Source of the DNA: Lamellibrachia satsuma
Taxonomy: Eukaryota > Annelida > Polychaeta > Sabellida > Siboglinidae
Direction of reading: 5' to 3'
Length of the DNA stretch: 64,000 nt
NCBI GenBank assembly: GCA_033239005.1
Contig: BSQZ01000033.1
Location: 6,469,001-6,533,000 of the forward strand
Shown here: in pieces, positions 61,078-64,000 of the stretch
Layout of the letters: each line of letters opens with the position of its first letter
Position numbering within the stretch: position 1 is the first letter of the stretch
Translations under genes and position numbers: made by a program
Notes under the pieces: generated by a model
Seen by the model: the letters and a program-made list of their open reading frames with translations, nothing else
What the model was told of the DNA's origin: nothing
Database searches by the model: none

Positions 61078-61480
61078 CTGAAACACGGACAAACATCAAT
61101 AGTAAAGTCCTACTATTATTGTTCAATGTTGCTAAATTAATGTTAATATGTCTAGTTTAGCCATTGTCCATCTTTTACAAGCTGAACATTTTTAATAAAA
61201 AATCACACCAGCTAACACCCCATATATTCCACTTAAATATACATACATTACACCTTGTATTGTGTTAGAGTTTTACCCATTTACTAGAGCAAGTCTATTC
61301 TTGCTTTTAACCTGTGCCTAACAACCAGGTCATTACTCAATTAATTTTTTATATCTCATCATTTTAGGGACACATATTTTGAACTTCTGCTTTACATGTC
61401 AGACAAATTACCAGTGTAAAGACATTTGAAATAGATGGATGGAATGTCAGGGCAGATTCTGAAAATGTTGAGGTGAATCC
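61078..61480. other. Sequence upstream of exon 1; no feature seen
   Basis: No further upstream exon, promoter or start codon was recognised. Confidence 0.45.
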
Positions 61481-61492
61481 CTTACTGCTGTG

Positions 61493-62122
61493 CCACAATG
61501 CCAGTTTGGGGTGGTACCACAATGCCAGTGTGGGGTGGTGTCATGACGCCAGTGTGGGGTGGTGCCACGATGCCAGTGTGGGGTGGTGTCACAATGCCAG
61601 TGTGGGGTGGCGTCATGACGCCAGTGTGTGGTGGTGCCACAATGCCAGTGTGGGGTGGTGTCATGACGCCAGTGTGGGGTGGTGCCACGATGCCAGTGTG
61701 GGGTGGTGTCATGACGCCAGTGTGGGGTGGTGCCACGATGCCAGTGTGGGGTGGTGTCATGATGCCAGTGTGGGGTGGTGCCACGATGCCAGTGTGGGGT
61801 GGTGTCACAATGCCAGTGTGGGGTGGTGTCATGACGCCAGTGTGTGGTGGTGCCACAATGCCAGTGTGGGGTGGTGTCACGATGCCAGTGTGGGGTGGTG
61901 TCACGATGCCAGTGTGGGGTGGTGCCACAATGCCAGTCTGGGGTGATGCCAAAATGCCAGTGTGTGGTGGTGCCATGATGCCAGTGTGGGGTGGTGCCAC
62001 AATGCCAGTCTGGGGTGATGCCAAAATGCCAGTGTGTGGTGGTGCCATGATGCCAGTGTGGGGTGGTGCCACAATGCCAGTGTGGGGTGGTGCCACAATG
62101 CCAGTGTGTGGTGGTGCACCAC
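61493..62122. repeat. 24-bp minisatellite, about 26 copies
   Basis: Units read GCCAGTGTGGGGTGGTGTCA plus TGAC or CAAT. As 24 is a multiple of three, frames of over 200 codons stay open on both strands; they are repeat artefacts. Upstream of exon 1. Confidence 0.95.
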
Positions 62123-62451
62123 AGTGTTGTCAGGTGTCACTTCATTCTCACAGACAATTAAAAAACCTCAGGGCTGAGTCTTTACAGCACCAACTTTGTT
62201 CACAGCTGCAGTTTTATTCAAACTAAGTAAATATTGGATAGGTATTGAATTTCATTAGTAGTCATGCATTTATTAACAATATATCAAGGACACATACTGG
62301 TATGGTACAACATGTAGTTGCCATGCTTACAACGTTGACCTTGTGTGCCTATGAGTATGACAAGTAGGTGTGTCTTTGTCATGGTATTCAATTTAGTTGC
62401 ATGCATAACTAAGAAAGTCACAAAAACAGCAGTATGTAAAAAATCATTCTT

Positions 62452-62592
62452 CAAATTTGTAGGTTCATGTCGTTGCTCTTGTAGGTTCATGTCGTTGCTC
62501 TTGTAGGTTCATGCCGTTGCTCTTGTAGGTTCATGTCGTTGCTCTTGTAGGTTCATGTCATTGCTCTTGTAGGTTCATGCCGTTGCTCTCCT
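62452..62592. repeat. 22-bp tandem repeat, six copies
   Basis: Units read TTGTAGGTTCATGTCGTTGC plus TC, nearly identical. Confidence 0.93.
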
Positions 62593-63068
62593 CTGTCCCT
62601 GGCATTGATACTGGCCCTCGATTTAAAAATACAACTGCAGACTCAAATGCAGAGCTTTTAACCACATCACATGCAGGTGGTGCACATGTTTACTGCTTGT
62701 GCATCCTGTGTATGAATAAACAGATATTGACAGTGTGAAACAAGTGGAAGCCACTATCTAGAGCAACCCAGTGACTGCATGCTAAGTGTTGTTGACAGGT
62801 AGAGCTGTCTTAAGAACATCTTGAGTAGCCCGGTTGTCACAGTTGAGTTGGTGCATTGTCAACCATGCAAACATTGCTGTCATTCTGCAGGTAGGGCTCT
62901 TGAGGAACAAATGACAATTAGCTTTCACAGAAAGACATTTATTGTCAAACTAAAAAATGCACATGCAGATGAAACAATCTTGTTGTTGCTCTCCTCAGCG
63001 TTCCTCCTCAAGTCCAGCGTGAGGCTTGCATTGATCTGGTCCTCAATTTTATTACCTTTTTATTACCT

Positions 63069-63069
<1 letters not shown>

Positions 63070-63103
<34 letters not shown>

Positions 63104-63186
63104 ATATGTATATATGTATATATGTATATATGTATATATGTATATATGTATATATGTGTATATATGTGTATATATGTATATATGTA

Positions 63187-63246
<60 letters not shown>
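63070..63246. repeat. TA / TATATG microsatellite
   Basis: Pure TA blocks flank a middle of TATATG units. It abuts the 5' side of a LINE-like fragment. Confidence 0.95.
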
Positions 63247-63251
<5 letters not shown>

Positions 63252-63470
63252 CTGCCATAAACACTCTTTTTCCCACAAACAGTACACGGCCAGAATAAAC
63301 TACCATTAATCATTGCTAACATATCAAATATCAACAACTTCAAACATGAACCATTTAAACATTTACCCATTTACCTAGAAAGACCAACTTCATTGCTATT
63401 AGCTCCAATAAGCCTATGTGCCCAATTCCAAATAGTATATGACTGGTGGTCCAAATTTGTTTTGTAGCTG
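63246..63470 (+). mobile_element. LINE reverse-transcriptase C-terminal remnant
   Basis: Reading from AAAGACTGCC gives [20 protein letters not shown], then [13 protein letters not shown], which is the HSFFPrTi..WN.LP..i....s...FK tail of non-LTR ORF2. One frame is open to 63469. Confidence 0.65.
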
Positions 63471-64000
63471 ACTGTCATATATTGCTAGTGTTTACAGTAT
63501 GCACTGTAATAATATAGTATGTACTATATATGTTATATGTATGTGTGTGTAATATAATGCAGAAGCAACATACGACAGTCAGCTACATAACAAATTTGGA
63601 CCACCATATACTGTATACACTAGTACACTACGCGTTAGAAATTAAACAATTTTAGTTACAGCCAATTTTACATTTTGACCAAGGGGTTTCCAACAATTGG
63701 AGATTTCAATCGGAGACAAGTTATGTAATGTAACGTTGGAAATGGATTATCCAAACATGATGATTGTGTTTACTTGTGTGATGAATGTTAAGATCAATAT
63801 TTCTAGCATATACCTGACAATTGAATTATCCCATCCACATGAACCGAGTTCTATCAGGTCATCACAAGGAATTAGACAAGACATTTCCAGTCAAAATTAT
63901 CCATGTCTTATAAATACAATATGACAAACTGCTGGTTCTCTATGTGGAGGTACAGTTAGTGATTAATCTGAATAACAACATAAACCCTTGGGGCACTACC
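63471..64000. other. Right edge of the window; no feature seen
   Basis: Contains an imperfect inverted pair around 63440 and 63590 (GACTGGTGGTCCAAATTTGT and its inverse), so a hairpin or MITE end is possible, but no clear target duplication was found. No exon recognised. Confidence 0.4.

Noticed and set aside
61473..62226. Frames of 157-242 codons on both strands
   Set aside because: Artefacts of the 24-bp minisatellite.
63052..63370. Tyr/Ile-repeat frames on both strands
   Set aside because: Translation of a TA/TATATG microsatellite.

Overview
The window is animal nuclear DNA. It is AT-rich, densely spliced (about 60 short exons split by introns of roughly 0.1-3.9 kb), and strewn with minisatellites, LINE fragments, a tRNA-derived SINE and small DNA transposons. 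Extracellular modules (C-type lectin, LDLa, CUB, sushi/CCP, EGF, Ly6/uPAR, HYR, GCC2_GCC3, pentraxin) and the intron layout indicate an invertebrate metazoan; I cannot place it more closely from sequence alone.

Nearly everything belongs to one gene on the minus strand, transcribed from right to left and open at both ends. I placed 60 exons (about 9.4 kb of coding sequence, roughly 3,130 residues) whose splice phases agree from the first to the last, plus one possible cassette exon. Module order: short unknown segment, C-type lectin domain, LDLa (61.1-56.7 kb); three CUB domains (55.7-46.1 kb); four CCPs, two cbEGFs and three more CCPs (45.7-39.9 kb); a CCP apparently split by a Thr-rich segment and a Ly6/uPAR domain (39.3-36.3 kb); two HYR, a CCP and a linker domain (35.7-28.2 kb); three GCC2_GCC3 modules (27.8-26.2 kb); fourteen EGF repeats (25.7-15.4 kb); one pentraxin domain (15.0-12.7 kb); HYR, CCP, a linker with a polybasic site, four GCC2_GCC3 and an EGF (11.2-1.3 kb). 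The HYR-CCP-linker-GCC2_GCC3-EGF-pentraxin core resembles SVEP1/polydom; the lectin-LDLa-CUB front end and the Ly6 insertion do not match the SVEP1 layout I know. The protein is probably a secreted or pericellular adhesion or matrix protein.

The most unusual signal lies in the introns. Minisatellites have grown directly across exon-intron junctions, so several introns carry many copies of the neighbouring real splice site: about 20 copies of a donor at 11.9-12.8 kb, 22 copies of another donor at 44.3-44.95 kb, five copies of an acceptor at 30.7 kb, four extra copies of an 89-bp unit with an acceptor plus exon start at 20.6-20.9 kb, and a young two-copy acceptor duplication at 13.95 kb. Four arrays of unrelated sequence share a 43-bp unit. 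Five copies of a ~1-kb pogo-like non-autonomous element, a 188-bp relative, CR1-like LINE tails and a tRNA-Lys-like SINE fill other introns. No RNA gene, CRISPR array, prokaryotic feature or plus-strand protein gene could be supported.
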